Positions 42,486 through 51,034 of a DNA stretch of 64,000 bases are shown in pieces. The translations under genes and the position numbers were made by a program. Below the pieces are notes generated by a model. That model had not been told where the DNA came from and did no database searches. It saw only the letters and a list, made by a program, of their open reading frames with translations. The stretch is from JACVRW01 sp963825345 (GTDB lineage Bacteria > Actinomycetota > Thermoleophilia > Solirubrobacterales > Thermoleophilaceae), in assembly GCA_963825345.1 (NCBI GenBank), contig CAWGSQ010000010.1:133573-197572 (forward strand). The letters run 5' to 3'. The first letter of the stretch is position 1, and the number at the start of each line of letters is the position of its first letter.

Positions 42486-44504
42486 CTAATCGAGCAGCGC
42501 GAGCAGGCCGTCCTCGTCGAGGATCTCCGTGCCGAGCTCCTGCGCCTTCGTCAGCTTCGAGCCGGGATCCTCGCCCGCCACCACGTAGTCGGTCTTCTTC
42601 GACACCGATCCGGTGACCTTGCCGCCAGCGGCCTCCACACGCTCCGTTGCGTCCTCGCGCGTGAGGTTGGGCAGCGTGCCCGTGAGCACGAGCGTCTTCC
42701 CCACCAGCGGGCCCTCCACCGGCGCCGCCGGGCCCTCCTCCTCCATCTTCAGGCCGTGCCCGCGCAGGCGTTCAACCAGCTCGCGTGTTCGCTCCTCGGC
42801 CAGCGTTTCCTGAATCGTGCGGGCCATTATCGGGCCCACGCCCTCGACCTCGGTCAGCTGCTCGTCACTCGCCTCCAGCAACGCGTCCATAGAGCGCAGA
42901 TGCCGGGCGAGGTTGCGCGCGTTCACGTAACCAACGCCGGGGATGCCGAGCCCGTAGAGCACGCGCTCGAACGGCTGCTGCTTCGAGGCCTCGATGGCCT
43001 CGACCAGGTTCTGAGCCGATGTCTCGGCGAAGCGATCCAGCTCCGAGAGGCGCTCGGGAGTGAGCCGGTAGAGATCGGAGAAGTCGTCGATCAGCCCCTC
43101 GGAGAGGAACCGGCGTACGTTCTCCTCCCCGAGGCCGTCGATGTCCAGCGCGCCGACAAAGTGCTTGACCGCTTGGAAGACCTGCCCAGGGCACCCGGCC
43201 CTGTTTGGACAGATTGTCCACACACTTCCTTCGGGCTTGATGGTTGGGGTGTCACACGCGGGGCAGCGGTCAGGCGGCGAGGGAGGCGCGCTTCGAGACT
43301 TGGAGCGCTGGGCCTTCGACGTCGGCGACACCACCTGCGGGATCACGTCGCCGGCGCGCATCACGATCACCTCGTCCCCGTCGCGCACGTCCTTGCGCAG
43401 CAGATCCTCCTCGTTGTGGAGGGTGGCGAGTTTCACGATCACGCCCGACACCTGCACCGGCTCCAGTACCGCGAACGGGACCATGTGGCCGGTGCGGCCC
43501 ACGTTCCAGGACACCTGGTTGAGCGTGGTGGTGGCGGTCGTGGGCGGGAACTTCCAGGCGATCGCGCCCCGCGGCTCGCGGCCGACCACGCCCAGGTCGC
43601 GCTGAAGCCCGAGCTCGTCCACCTTCACGACCACGCCGTCGATCTCGAAGTCGAGCCGGTCGCGCCGCTCCTGCCAGGCCTCGCAGGCGGCCACCACCTG
43701 CTGGACCGTGTCGTGCACCTCCACGTCGCGGTTCACCCGGAAGCCACGGTCGCGCAGATAGTCGAGCCACTCGTGGTGCGTCTCGAACTCGAGGCCGTCC
43801 ACCTCGCCGATCCCGTAACACCACATCGACAGCGGGCGCGAGGCGGCGAGCGCGGGGTCGAGCTGGCGGATCGAGCCGGCCGCCGAGTTGCGCGGGTTCA
43901 TGAAGGTCGGCTCGCCCGCCGCGGCGCGCTGCTCGTTCAGGCGGGCGAACGCCGCCAGCGGGAGGTAGATCTCGCCGCGCACCTCGAGCAGCGGCGGCGC
44001 GTCCTCCACCCGCAGCGGTATCGCGCCGATCGTGCGCAGGTTCTGGGTCACGTCCTCGCCCACCTCGCCGTTCCCGCGCGTGGCGCCGCGTACCAGCACC
44101 CCGTCCTCGTACACGAGCGAGATGGCGAGGCCGTCGATCTTCGGCTCGGTCACGAAATGCACGTCGCCCATCTCCACGCCCTGGCGCGCGAGGTAGCGCT
44201 CGCTGCGCACGACCCACGCCGCCAGCTCCTCCTCGTTGCGTGCATTGGCGAGCGAGAGCATCGGCTGGAGGTGCGGCACCTCCCGGAACTTGTCGAGCGG
44301 CTGGCCGCCGATCCGCTGCGTCGGCGAGTCCGGGGTGCGCAGCTCCTCGTTGTCGGCCTCGAGGTCGCGCAGCTCGTTCAACAGCGCGTCGTACTCGGGA
44401 TCCGAGAGCTCGGGATCGTCGAGGACGTAGTAGCGGTGGCCGTGGTACTCGAGCTGGCGCCGCAGCTCCTCGGCTCGCGCTGCGGCGTCGCCTGTCTTAC
44501 TCAA
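42486..44504 (-). CDS. ligA: NAD-dependent DNA ligase LigA
   Basis: 672 residues. The NAD-binding Ia domain (YHGHRYYVLDDPELSDPEYDALL), the adenylation motif EPKIDGLAI with Lys122, the OB fold, the four-Cys zinc site (CPACDTPTI ... CPNRAGCPG), the HhH repeats (GLGIPGVGYVNARNLA, EVEGVGPIMA) and a C-terminal BRCT domain (LVGKTLVLTGTLPNLTRED) are present. Seals nicks in replication. The start is TTG 44504, inside the last codons of surE, so translation is coupled. Confidence 0.96.
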   Translation of the reverse strand: MSKTGDAAARAEELRRQLEYHGHRYYVLDDPELSDPEYDALLNELRDLEADNEELRTPDSPTQRIGGQPLDKFREVPHLQPMLSLANARNEEELAAWVVRSERYLARQGVEMGDVHFVTEPKIDGLAISLVYEDGVLVRGATRGNGEVGEDVTQNLRTIGAIPLRVEDAPPLLEVRGEIYLPLAAFARLNEQRAAAGEPTFMNPRNSAAGSIRQLDPALAASRPLSMWCYGIGEVDGLEFETHHEWLDYLRDRGFRVNRDVEVHDTVQQVVAACEAWQERRDRLDFEIDGVVVKVDELGLQRDLGVVGREPRGAIAWKFPPTTATTTLNQVSWNVGRTGHMVPFAVLEPVQVSGVIVKLATLHNEEDLLRKDVRDGDEVIVMRAGDVIPQVVSPTSKAQRSKSRSAPPSPPDRCPACDTPTIKPEGSVWTICPNRAGCPGQVFQAVKHFVGALDIDGLGEENVRRFLSEGLIDDFSDLYRLTPERLSELDRFAETSAQNLVEAIEASKQQPFERVLYGLGIPGVGYVNARNLARHLRSMDALLEASDEQLTEVEGVGPIMARTIQETLAEERTRELVERLRGHGLKMEEEGPAAPVEGPLVGKTLVLTGTLPNLTREDATERVEAAGGKVTGSVSKKTDYVVAGEDPGSKLTKAQELGTEILDEDGLLALLD

Positions 44505-45276
44505 CGGCCTCTGTCGCGGGACGCAGCAGGCGCTCGAGGTCGAAGCCCGCGAGCTCCTCCACGCCAGCCTGGTCTGTGAGGTCGAAATGCAGCGGAGTGA
44601 CCGCGATCAGCCCCTCCGCAATTGCCGCGAAGTCGGTGCCCTCCTCGTGCTCGTAGCTCGGCTCCTGGCCATACAGCCGGTAGCGGCGCCGGCCGCCCTC
44701 CTCCTCGGTGAGCAGCATCTCGTCGTTGTAGACGCGCTTGCCGAGGCGGCAGGCGCACGCACCGCGCACGTCGCCGTCCGGGCCGTTCACGTTGAGGAGC
44801 GTCCCCGCCGGCATCGGCACGTCGTCGAGCTCCTCGACCATGCGCGCCACGAACCTCGCGAGCGGCTCGAAGTCGCGTCCACCGGAGAGCGAGACCGCCA
44901 GCGCGGGAATGCCGAGCATGATGCCCTCGAGCGCCGCGGCGACCGTGCCGGAGTAGGTGATGTCGTCGCCGAGGTTCGCGCCGTGGTTGATCCCGGACAC
45001 GATCAGCTCGGGCGGGGCATCGGTCAGGCCGAGCGCGGCGAAGCGCACGCAGTCCACGGGCGTCCCATCGGTCGCGAAACCGCTGGTGCCGTCGCCGAAC
45101 TCCACCTCCTCGACCCAGATCGGGTCGTGGAGCGTCACCGCGCGCCCGGTGGCGCTGCGGTTCGAGTCGGGTGCGATCACCGCGAGGTCCACGTCCGGAA
45201 GCTCGAGCAGGGCCCGCCGCATGGCGTTGAGGCCGGTGGCGGTGATGCCGTCGTCGTTTGTCAGGAGGACTCTCAT
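44497..45276 (-). CDS. surE: 5'-nucleotidase SurE
   Basis: 259 residues. MRVLLTNDDGITATGL carries the two Asp metal ligands, followed by APDSNRSATGRAVTL and VSGINHGANLGDDITYSGTVAAA, both diagnostic. Dephosphorylates nucleoside 5'- or 3'-monophosphates in stationary phase. The ATG at 45276 is preceded by CAGGAGG. Eight bases overlap ligA; a 53-base gap separates it from truA upstream. Confidence 0.94.
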   Translation of the reverse strand: MRVLLTNDDGITATGLNAMRRALLELPDVDLAVIAPDSNRSATGRAVTLHDPIWVEEVEFGDGTSGFATDGTPVDCVRFAALGLTDAPPELIVSGINHGANLGDDITYSGTVAAALEGIMLGIPALAVSLSGGRDFEPLARFVARMVEELDDVPMPAGTLLNVNGPDGDVRGACACRLGKRVYNDEMLLTEEEGGRRRYRLYGQEPSYEHEEGTDFAAIAEGLIAVTPLHFDLTDQAGVEELAGFDLERLLRPATEAVE

Positions 45277-45329
45277 ATTCGGCGCCGTTGCGCAAGCGGC
45301 GGGCGTTGCCCGCCGCGCAGCGAGGCTTC

Positions 45330-46040
45330 TCAAGAGTAGGCGACGCTCTCGAGGTAGAGCCCGTGGGGCGGCGCAGTCGCCCCCGCCTCCGAGCGCGGGT
45401 GGCCCGCGAGCAGCTCCGCGAAGCGCTCGGGGCTCACGCCCTCGAGCATCGTTCCCACGAGCACGCGCACCATGTGGCGCATGAAGGTGTCGGCCTCGAT
45501 CCAGAACGCCACCACGTCCTCCGACTCCTGCACCCATTCCGCGCGGAAGACGTCCCGCTCGAAGCGCACGTGGTCGGTCTCGCTGGGCGTGAACGCGGTG
45601 AAGTCGTGCGTGCCGAGAAGCGCCGCAGCGCACGCGTCGAGCGCCTCGCGGTCGAGCGGACGCGGCCACCACAGCGCGCGCCCCTGCTCGAACGGACTGG
45701 GCGAGCTGCGCGTGTGCAGGCGGTAGCGGTAGGTGCGGGAGCGGGCGTCGCGGCGGGCGTCGAAGCCATCGGGCGCGGGCTCACTGGCGAGCACGGCCAC
45801 GTCCGGCGGCAGCAGCGCGTTCAGGTTGCGGCGCGGCGCCGGATCGCCCTCGTGGCTCGCCACCTGCCCGAGCGCGTGCACGCCGCGGTCGGTGCGGCCG
45901 GCCACGCTCAGCCGAACCTCGTGTCGCAGGACCGTGGCGAGAGCGTCCTCGACCGTGGCCTGCACGGTCCGGACTCCCGGCTGACTGGCCCAGCCGCCGA
46001 AGTCCGAGCCGTCGTACTCGAGCAGGAGGCGGGCGGTCAC
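45330..46040 (-). CDS. truA: tRNA pseudouridine synthase A
   Basis: 236 residues. VTARLLLEYDGSDFGGWASQPG at the N-terminus, the catalytic Asp in AGRTDRGVHALGQVAS and the C-terminal FMRHMVRVLVGTMLEG motif are standard TruA. Makes pseudouridine at positions 38-40 of tRNA anticodon arms. The GTG at 46040 overlaps the stop of the upstream methyltransferase gene (GTGA). Adjacent to surE and ligA on the same strand; in other bacteria truA usually sits with rplQ, which is 15 kb away here. Confidence 0.93.
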   Translation of the reverse strand: MTARLLLEYDGSDFGGWASQPGVRTVQATVEDALATVLRHEVRLSVAGRTDRGVHALGQVASHEGDPAPRRNLNALLPPDVAVLASEPAPDGFDARRDARSRTYRYRLHTRSSPSPFEQGRALWWPRPLDREALDACAAALLGTHDFTAFTPSETDHVRFERDVFRAEWVQESEDVVAFWIEADTFMRHMVRVLVGTMLEGVSPERFAELLAGHPRSEAGATAPPHGLYLESVAYS

Positions 46041-46837
46041 CCGCGCTTGCGAGCCACGATCAGCGCGTATTCGTTCTGGACCTCGAGGGGACCGTCGCCT
46101 CCCGCCCAGCGCCTGGCGAGCTCGCGCGCCTCGCCCACGAGCGATTCCCATCGCTCCGGTGGCAGGTTCTGCTTCGCTGCCACCCAGGGAGGTGCCGAAG
46201 TGCCAAGGGTCGCCACCATCTCGTCGGGCGAGTCGAAGCGCCAGGCGAGCTCCCTCATCTCGAGCTCGAAACGCGCCGCCAGGCCGTCGAAGCGCTCGCG
46301 CACCTTGTCCTCGTCCGACCACTCGTCGGACAGCGGCTGGTCACCCTGCGGCGGCGCATAGCTGCGCCCGAGCCGGAACAGCTCGGCGGAGAACCCGCGC
46401 GGTGTCCAGGCCGTCATCCCGACGGTGCCCCCAGGACGCACCACGCGGAACAGCTCCTCGGCGACCACGCGCGGCCGCGGCGCAATCATCGCGCCGAACA
46501 CCGAGCCGACGCAGTCGAAGCTCGCGTCGTCGAATGGGAGCGCCTCGGCGTCCGCCTCGAGCCACTCGATCTCATAGCCCTCGGCCTCCGCCCGGGCGCG
46601 TCCGCGCTCGACCATGCCGGGCGAGAGGTCCGACGCCACCACGCTCGCGCCCTCGCGGGCACACACGAGCGCAAAGTTGCCGTCGCCCGCCGCCACGTCG
46701 AGCACCTGCTGCCCGGCCGAGACCGCACAGGCGTCGGCGAGCGCCTCCGCGGCGGGCCTCAGCGCCTCCGACAGGTCGGCGTAGTCGCCGAGCCCCCAGA
46801 TGTGGCGATTGCGTTCCTTGATTGCGTCTACGTCCAC
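46037..46837 (-). CDS. Class I SAM-dependent methyltransferase (UbiE/Methyltransf_11-like)
   Basis: 266 residues. QQVLDVAAGDGNFALVCAREGASVVASDLSPGMVERGRAR is motif I and II; EADAEALPFDDASFDCVGSVFGAM is motif III and RVVRPGGTVGMTAWTP the post-motif. No substrate domain can be identified. Starts with GTG 46837; TACGCT ends six bases upstream. It is the first gene of the MTase - truA - surE - ligA run. Confidence 0.85.
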   Translation of the reverse strand: MDVDAIKERNRHIWGLGDYADLSEALRPAAEALADACAVSAGQQVLDVAAGDGNFALVCAREGASVVASDLSPGMVERGRARAEAEGYEIEWLEADAEALPFDDASFDCVGSVFGAMIAPRPRVVAEELFRVVRPGGTVGMTAWTPRGFSAELFRLGRSYAPPQGDQPLSDEWSDEDKVRERFDGLAARFELEMRELAWRFDSPDEMVATLGTSAPPWVAAKQNLPPERWESLVGEARELARRWAGGDGPLEVQNEYALIVARKRG

Positions 46838-46857
46838 GGCGCGAGCGTATCGTCAGA

Positions 46858-47322
46858 ATGGCGGCGGTGAAGGTCTCGGCAAAGAGCGATTACGCCGTCC
46901 GCGCCCTGCTCGAGCTGGCCGTGGCCGGCGAGGGGCCGGTGAAGGGCGAGCGGCTCGCGCAATCGCAGGAGATCCCGCTGAAGTTCCTCGAGAACATCCT
47001 GATCGACCTGCGCCACGGCGGCATCGTTCGCTCTCAGCGCGGTGCCGACGGCGGCTACTGGCTCGCGCGGGCGCCCGACAAGATCACGGTCGGCGAGGTG
47101 ATTCGCGCCGTGGACGGCCCGCTCGCCTCGGTGCGCGGCGAGGCGCCCGAGGATCTCACCTACGAGGGTGCGGCGGAGCACCTGCGCACCACCTGGATCG
47201 CGGTGCGCGCGAGCCTGCGCAGCGTGGTCGACGAGGTGACGCTGGCAGACGTGGTGGCAGGCCGGCTGCCGGCAAAGGCACAGCGCCTCACGGAGGCGCC
47301 GGACGCCTGGTCGCGCCGCTAA
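46858..47322 (+). CDS. Rrf2-family transcriptional regulator (no Fe-S ligands)
   Basis: 154 residues. VSAKSDYAVRALLELAVAGEGP and ERLAQSQEIPLKFLENILIDLRHGGIVRSQRGADGGYWLARAPD form the winged helix typical of Rrf2 proteins (IscR/NsrR/CymR type). No cysteine is present, so a 2Fe-2S cluster is excluded and it belongs with CymR-like members. The stop overlaps the next gene (TAATG), hinting that it regulates or accompanies the F420-type oxidoreductase. The 20-base gap to the divergent methyltransferase could hold both promoters. Confidence 0.85.
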   Translation: MAAVKVSAKSDYAVRALLELAVAGEGPVKGERLAQSQEIPLKFLENILIDLRHGGIVRSQRGADGGYWLARAPDKITVGEVIRAVDGPLASVRGEAPEDLTYEGAAEHLRTTWIAVRASLRSVVDEVTLADVVAGRLPAKAQRLTEAPDAWSRR

Positions 47323-48206
47323 TGCGTGTCGGTATCCAGCTTCCCGAGGTCGAGCGCGAGGTTCGCTGGCCCGAGTACCTCGCGATGGCCCAAGCCGCTG
47401 AGGAGGTGGGCTTCGACTCGATCTGGCTCGGCGACCATCTGCTCTACCGCGACGACGGCCACGGCCGCGAGCGCGGACCCTGGGACGTGTGGACCCTGCT
47501 GGCTGCGCTCGCGGCCGGCACCGAGCGCGTGCAGCTCGGCCCGCTCGTGGCCTGCGCGGCGTTTCATCCGCCCGGCCTGATCGCGCGGATGGCCGCCGCG
47601 GTTGCCGACGTGAGCGGCGGACGCTTCGTACTTGGTCTCGGCGCAGGCTGGAGCGGGGACGAGTTCCGCGCCTTCGGCCTTCCCTTTGACCACCGGGTGT
47701 CCCGCTTCGAGGAGTCCTTCACGATCATCAGGCGCCTGCTGGCCGGTGAGCGCGTCACGTTCGACGGCACCTATTGCCAGGCTGAGGACGCCGTCTTGCT
47801 CCCGGCGCCGCCACAGCCGCCACGGTTGATGATCGGAAGCAACGGCCCGCGGATGCTGTCCATCGCGCTTCCGCACGTCGACGTCTGGAACAGCTGGTTC
47901 AGCGACTTCGGCAACAGCCCTGAGGCGTTCGCGGCCCTCAACGACCGCATCAGCGCTGCGGCGCAAGCGGCCGGACGCGATCCCTCGGAGATCGAGCGCA
48001 GCGCATGCGTGTTCGTCGCGCTCGAGGGCTCGGACGAGGAAAACGGGCGCTCGGCCGATGCACCGGCCCTCGAGGGACCGGCGAGCCAGATCGCCTCGAG
48101 CCTGAGCGCCTTCGCCGAGACCGGCGCCGACGAGGTGATCCTGGTGGTCAGCCCGATCACCGAGCGGTCGATACGCGAGCTGGCCGCAGTCCTGGCGCTG
48201 CTCTAG
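47322..48206 (+). CDS. LLM-class F420/FMN-dependent oxidoreductase
   Basis: 294 residues, luciferase-like TIM barrel: GIQLPEVEREVRWPEYLAMAQAAEEVGFDSIWLGDHLLYR, then VQLGPLVACAAFHPPGLIARMAAAVADVSGGRFVLGLGAGW. The pattern is that of F420-dependent enzymes. Coupled to the Rrf2 gene by a TAATG overlap. Substrate not predictable. Confidence 0.83.
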   Translation: MRVGIQLPEVEREVRWPEYLAMAQAAEEVGFDSIWLGDHLLYRDDGHGRERGPWDVWTLLAALAAGTERVQLGPLVACAAFHPPGLIARMAAAVADVSGGRFVLGLGAGWSGDEFRAFGLPFDHRVSRFEESFTIIRRLLAGERVTFDGTYCQAEDAVLLPAPPQPPRLMIGSNGPRMLSIALPHVDVWNSWFSDFGNSPEAFAALNDRISAAAQAAGRDPSEIERSACVFVALEGSDEENGRSADAPALEGPASQIASSLSAFAETGADEVILVVSPITERSIRELAAVLALL

Positions 48207-48213
48207 CGCCGCC

Positions 48214-49131
48214 TCAGCGGTAGCCGTCGTCCCCCGCGGGCGCGCCCTCGCGCTCCACGACCTCGACCATGTAGCGCCAGCAGTCGGGCTGGGTCCCGTC
48301 GGTGTCGGTGAAGCCATACAGCTGCGCGAGCTCTCCGCTCGAGAGCGACTGCCCGTTCCAGCGCGATGCGTCGGGGTCGCCCGCCAGTGCGGCCACTGCG
48401 CGGCCGACGTACCGGGGCGACTCCGAGATGCAGAAGTGCGGCGTGCGCTCGGTCGCGTCGCGCCAGTTCGACTCGCTCACGCTGTGGTGCTCGAGCATGA
48501 GCTCGGAGCGCATCCAGCCGGGCGTGAGCGCCACCGCGGTGCACTCGTGCGGGGCGAGCTCCTTCGCCAGCCCCCATGCCATCCGGGTGACCGACGTCTT
48601 CGCGAGGTCGTAGAACATCCCTACCCGGTAGTGGTCGGCGTTGTAGGCCGCGGTCCCGTCGGTCACCTCCACCACCAGCCCGCCGGGATTGCGCACCAAG
48701 AGCGGCAGCGCGTGGTGGCTTGTGATCAGATGGGTGTCGATCGCGAGCCGCAGCAGGCGCAGGCCGTTGTCGAGGTCGTGCTCCCACAGCGTCGACTTCC
48801 ACTCGAAGAGGTGCTCCGAGCCCCAGATGTCGTTCACCAGCACGTCGAGCCGGCCCTGCTCGGAGTCGATGCGCTCCACCAGGGTCGCCACCTGCGCGGG
48901 GTCGAGATGATCCACCGCCACGGCGATGCCCTGGCCGCCCGCCTCGGTCACGAGCTCGGCGGTCTCCTCGATCGTCTCGGGACGGTCGATCTCCGAGCGC
49001 CGCTCACGCGTGGTGCGCCCGGTCGCGTACACGGTCGCACCCGCCTCGCCGAGCGCCACCGCGATGCCACGCCCGCCGCCCCGGGTGGCGCCGCTCACCA
49101 GCGCAACCTTCCCCTCCAACGATCCGCTCAT
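48214..49131 (-). CDS. Short-chain dehydrogenase/reductase
   Basis: 305 residues. The cofactor motif SGATRGGGRGIA and the active-site pair in MFYDLAKTSVTRMAWGLAKEL (YxxxK) are present; the catalytic Ser position is occupied within VEVTDGTAAYN, so it may be replaced by Thr or Asp. The C-terminal WNGQSLSSGELAQLYGFTDTDGTQPD extension is typical of the DUF-like SDRs of actinobacteria. ATG 49131 overlaps the stop of the EamA gene (ATGA). Confidence 0.82.
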   Translation of the reverse strand: MSGSLEGKVALVSGATRGGGRGIAVALGEAGATVYATGRTTRERRSEIDRPETIEETAELVTEAGGQGIAVAVDHLDPAQVATLVERIDSEQGRLDVLVNDIWGSEHLFEWKSTLWEHDLDNGLRLLRLAIDTHLITSHHALPLLVRNPGGLVVEVTDGTAAYNADHYRVGMFYDLAKTSVTRMAWGLAKELAPHECTAVALTPGWMRSELMLEHHSVSESNWRDATERTPHFCISESPRYVGRAVAALAGDPDASRWNGQSLSSGELAQLYGFTDTDGTQPDCWRYMVEVVEREGAPAGDDGYR

Positions 49132-50030
49132 GCCGCCGCTCCTCCGATCGCCTTGCGTGGACGGTAGCTCCCGAGCACCAGCACGGCAGCAATCACGAGC
49201 GCGCCGCCCACCAGCTGGAGCGTGCCGAGCAGTTCGCCGAACACGAGGAAGGCAAGCACCACCGTGACCACCGGCTCGACGGTGGAGAGGATCGAGGCAG
49301 TGGTGGGCCCAACCCGCTTCAGGCCGGCGAAGAAGAGACTCACCGCGGCGACCGTGGAGACCACGGCGATGCCGGCGAGCCAACCCCAGCCCTCGGCGGT
49401 GACATCGCCCGGATGCAGGTCGCCGATCGCGGCGGAGCCGAGCGTCAGGCTCACCGCGGCGCCCGTGCAGACGAGCGCGGAGAGAAGGCTCGGCCGCAGG
49501 CGGCCGGCGATCCCCTCGCTCACCAGGATGTAGGTCGTGTAGATGACCGCGGCGGTGAGGGCCAGCGCCGTGCCGACCGGGTCGAGCGAACCGGCCTTGG
49601 CGCTTGCCAGGACCAGCACGAGGCCGCCGGAGGCGAGCGCGAGTGCGCCGAGTCGGCGCGAGTCGGCGCGCTCGCGGCCGAGCACGATCGCCGCGACGGC
49701 GACCATCCCGGGGAACGTGTAGAGGACGAGCGAGAGGAGCGATGCGTCGATCCGGTCAAGCGCCGCGAAGAAGCAGCCGGCCTGGGCGGCGTAGCCGGCC
49801 GCGCCGAGGGCAAGGGCGAGGGCGATGTCCCGGCGGCCCAGCGAGCGCAGCTCGCGCGCGGACCCGTCTGCGATGACCAGCGCCCAGAAGAGCAGCGCGG
49901 CGAGCGCGAAGCGAACGGCGAGCAGGGTGCCGACGGTCGCGCCGTTGTCGTAGGCGAGCTTGCCGAAGACGGCCATGGCACCGAAGCCGGCCGCGGAGCC
50001 GACGCATAGGAGTGTTCCGGTGGAGCGCAT
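49128..50030 (-). CDS. EamA/DMT-family membrane transporter
   Basis: 300 residues with ten hydrophobic segments in two repeats of five, the drug/metabolite transporter fold (LLCVGSAAGFGAMAVFGKLAYDNG at the start, VEPVVTVVLAFLVFGELLGTLQLVGGALVIAAVLVL at the end of the second repeat). It exports small metabolites or amino acids. The ATG at 50030 has AGGA eight bases upstream, so it is preferred over ATG 50048. Divergent from the LysR gene and probably under its control. Confidence 0.85.
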   Translation of the reverse strand: MRSTGTLLCVGSAAGFGAMAVFGKLAYDNGATVGTLLAVRFALAALLFWALVIADGSARELRSLGRRDIALALALGAAGYAAQAGCFFAALDRIDASLLSLVLYTFPGMVAVAAIVLGRERADSRRLGALALASGGLVLVLASAKAGSLDPVGTALALTAAVIYTTYILVSEGIAGRLRPSLLSALVCTGAAVSLTLGSAAIGDLHPGDVTAEGWGWLAGIAVVSTVAAVSLFFAGLKRVGPTTASILSTVEPVVTVVLAFLVFGELLGTLQLVGGALVIAAVLVLGSYRPRKAIGGAAA

Positions 50031-50083
50031 GCGACGATCCTGCCGCATCCAAGCATCAGTATCGACTCCGATTTCTAGCGATA

Positions 50084-50106
50084 ATACGGTAGCGTTACTT
50101 CCGTAT
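50084..50106. promoter_or_regulatory. LysR-type operator candidate (ATACGG-N11-CCGTAT)
   Basis: A perfect inverted repeat ATACGG and CCGTAT separated by 11 bases overlaps the ATG of the LysR gene at 50105. A TAGCGT -10 box at 50090-50095 lies inside the spacer. The T-N11-A core is the usual binding pattern of LysR regulators, so autorepression and control of the divergent EamA gene are likely. Confidence 0.55.
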
Positions 50107-51034
50107 GCTCGAGCTCCGACGACTGCGACTCCTGAGCGAGCTGCACGCGCGCGGCACGATCGCCGCGGTCGCGGATGCCCTCCAGTTCACGCCGTCGGCC
50201 GTCTCACAGCAGCTGGCGATGCTCGAGCGCGAGGCGGGCGTGCCGCTCATCGAACGGGCCGGCCGCGGCGTACGCCTCACCGACGCGGCGCTCGTGCTGG
50301 TTGAGCACGCGGAGGCGCTGCTTGAGCGGACGGCGTTGGCGGAGGCCGATCTGGCGGCGGCCGCTGGAACCGTGGCCGGCCGCGGCCGCATCGCCGGGTT
50401 CGAGTCGGTGGCGCTGCGGCTGGCGCTGCCGGCGATGGAGTCGCTGGCCCGGGAGGCGCCGCGGCTGCGCTGCGAGCTGATGGAGCTCGAGCCCGAGGAG
50501 GCCCTCCCCAAGCTGGCGTTGGGTGACATCGACCTGGTGCTCGCGGACGAGTGGGAACACCAGCCGCAGAAGCTTCCCACCGGCGTGGAGCGCCACGACC
50601 TGCTGAGCGATCCGGTGCGCCTCGGGCTGCCGGCTCGCCACCCGGCCGCGCGCCGCCATCCCGACTCCGTACCGCTGGCCGAGCTGGCCGGCGAGCCCTG
50701 GACCACCGGGCACGCCGGACTGGGCTGGGACGAGATGACCCGGCGCACCTGCCAGGAGCTCGGGGGGTTCGAGCCAGACGTGCGCCACCGCACCAACGAC
50801 GCCGCGATCAGCCTCGCGGTTGTGGCGAGCGGCCTGGCCGTGACGATGCTGCCCGACCTCGCCCTGCCCGACCATCACCCGGGCGTGAAGCTGCGCGACA
50901 TCGCGGAGCGCGCCATGAGCCGCGCGATCTTCGCTGCCACCCGCACCACCGACGCCGAGCGGCCGTCGACGCAGGCGCTGCTCGCCGCTGTGAGAGAGGC
51001 CGCGGCGCCGCTACGCCGGCGCTACGGCGCCTGA
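50105..51034 (+). CDS. LysR-family transcriptional regulator
   Basis: 309 residues. The N-terminal winged helix LELRRLRLLSELHARGTIAAVADALQFTPSAVSQQLAMLEREAGVPLIERAGRGVRLT is of the LysR type, followed by a linker helix and a periplasmic-binding-like effector domain (VAGRGRIAGFESVALRLALPAMESLA, then IDLVLADEWEHQ). It is divergent from the EamA transporter and SDR genes, its likely targets. The 3' end overlaps the convergent membrane protein by 24 bases. Confidence 0.9.
   Translation: MLELRRLRLLSELHARGTIAAVADALQFTPSAVSQQLAMLEREAGVPLIERAGRGVRLTDAALVLVEHAEALLERTALAEADLAAAAGTVAGRGRIAGFESVALRLALPAMESLAREAPRLRCELMELEPEEALPKLALGDIDLVLADEWEHQPQKLPTGVERHDLLSDPVRLGLPARHPAARRHPDSVPLAELAGEPWTTGHAGLGWDEMTRRTCQELGGFEPDVRHRTNDAAISLAVVASGLAVTMLPDLALPDHHPGVKLRDIAERAMSRAIFAATRTTDAERPSTQALLAAVREAAAPLRRRYGA

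Noticed and set aside
41214..44579. Very long plus-strand open frame (over 1100 codons) across dacB and ligA.
   Set aside because: Only the first part matches a protein (DacB). The rest is the antisense of ligA, whose minus-strand sequence is a perfect LigA. High GC opens long shadow frames.
45072..45672. Longer surE with an N-terminal extension.
   Set aside because: Sequence upstream of MRVLLTNDDG has no similarity to SurE and overlaps truA; CAGGAGG precedes ATG 45276.
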